In this document: piece by piece, positions 5,861 through 5,871 of the stretch | Layout: each line of letters begins with the position of its first letter | How positions within the stretch are numbered: the first letter of the stretch is position 1 | Origin: an uncultured Fidelibacterota bacterium | GTDB taxonomy: Bacteria; Fidelibacterota; Fidelibacteria; Fidelibacterales; Fidelibacteraceae | Reading direction: 5' to 3' | DNA length: 5,871 nt | Assembly: GCA_937862595.1 (NCBI GenBank) | Contig: CALMFL010000188.1 | Span: 1 to 5,871, forward strand | The notes under the pieces: generated by a model | Told to the model about the DNA's origin: nothing | The model's database searches: none | The model's input: the letters and a program-made list of their open reading frames with translations, nothing else | Program-made: the position numbers and the translations under genes

Positions 5861-5871
5861 CGGACGGTTTT

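Overview
The window carries four chromosomal-type genes in two settings. Codon use is GC-rich, the intergenic DNA is AT-rich, and the reading is typical of a Gram-negative anaerobe or facultative bacterium. The gene styles (fused CysN-CysC, a type-3 sulfotransferase, a stand-alone carbamate kinase, RFN-controlled ribD) together with the degenerate GCTGAyr heptad array upstream of the first gene would suit a deltaproteobacterium (Desulfobacterota / Syntrophales-like). That assignment is inference only; the window has no rRNA or other phylogenetic marker.

Layout. Positions 1-178 are non-coding and hold twelve in-register 7-bp repeats (83-166) ending just before a ribosome binding site. Positions 179-3222 (+) form a two-gene operon: a fused sulfate adenylyltransferase large subunit / APS kinase-like protein (cysNC type), followed with a 4-bp ATGA overlap by a PAPS-dependent-type sulfotransferase. 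Positions 3223-3399 are an AT-rich convergent spacer with two related hairpins that look like terminators. Positions 3400-4338 (-) encode a carbamate kinase. Positions 4339-4759 form a divergent control region with a well-placed sigma-70-type promoter (4547-4575), an FMN riboswitch (4581-4717) and an intrinsic terminator (4735-4759). That terminator abuts the start codon of ribD (4760-5860, +), the bifunctional deaminase/reductase of riboflavin synthesis.

How they work together. The first pair resembles the logic of rhizobial nodPQ-nodH: sulfate is activated (ATP to APS to PAPS) and the sulfuryl group is transferred to a metabolite or cell-surface molecule. The sequence does not show which acceptor. 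The small ATP sulfurylase subunit CysD, which the GTPase subunit needs, is not in the window. The APS kinase-like domain has lost the Ser/Thr of its P-loop, so PAPS formation by this protein is in doubt; this is the most interesting protein-level observation. The ribD half is an ordinary FMN-feedback system, but its expression platform can be read in detail. A 12-bp alternative pairing joins the aptamer's 5' edge to the terminator's 5' arm. The terminator's 3' arm also holds the only G-rich candidate ribosome binding site, and the U-tract runs straight into the AUG.

I found no mobile element, CRISPR array, tRNA/rRNA, or convincing new multi-gene system. The candidates worth a second look are the degenerate kinase domain, the heptad array, the paired hairpins and the ribD leader design.
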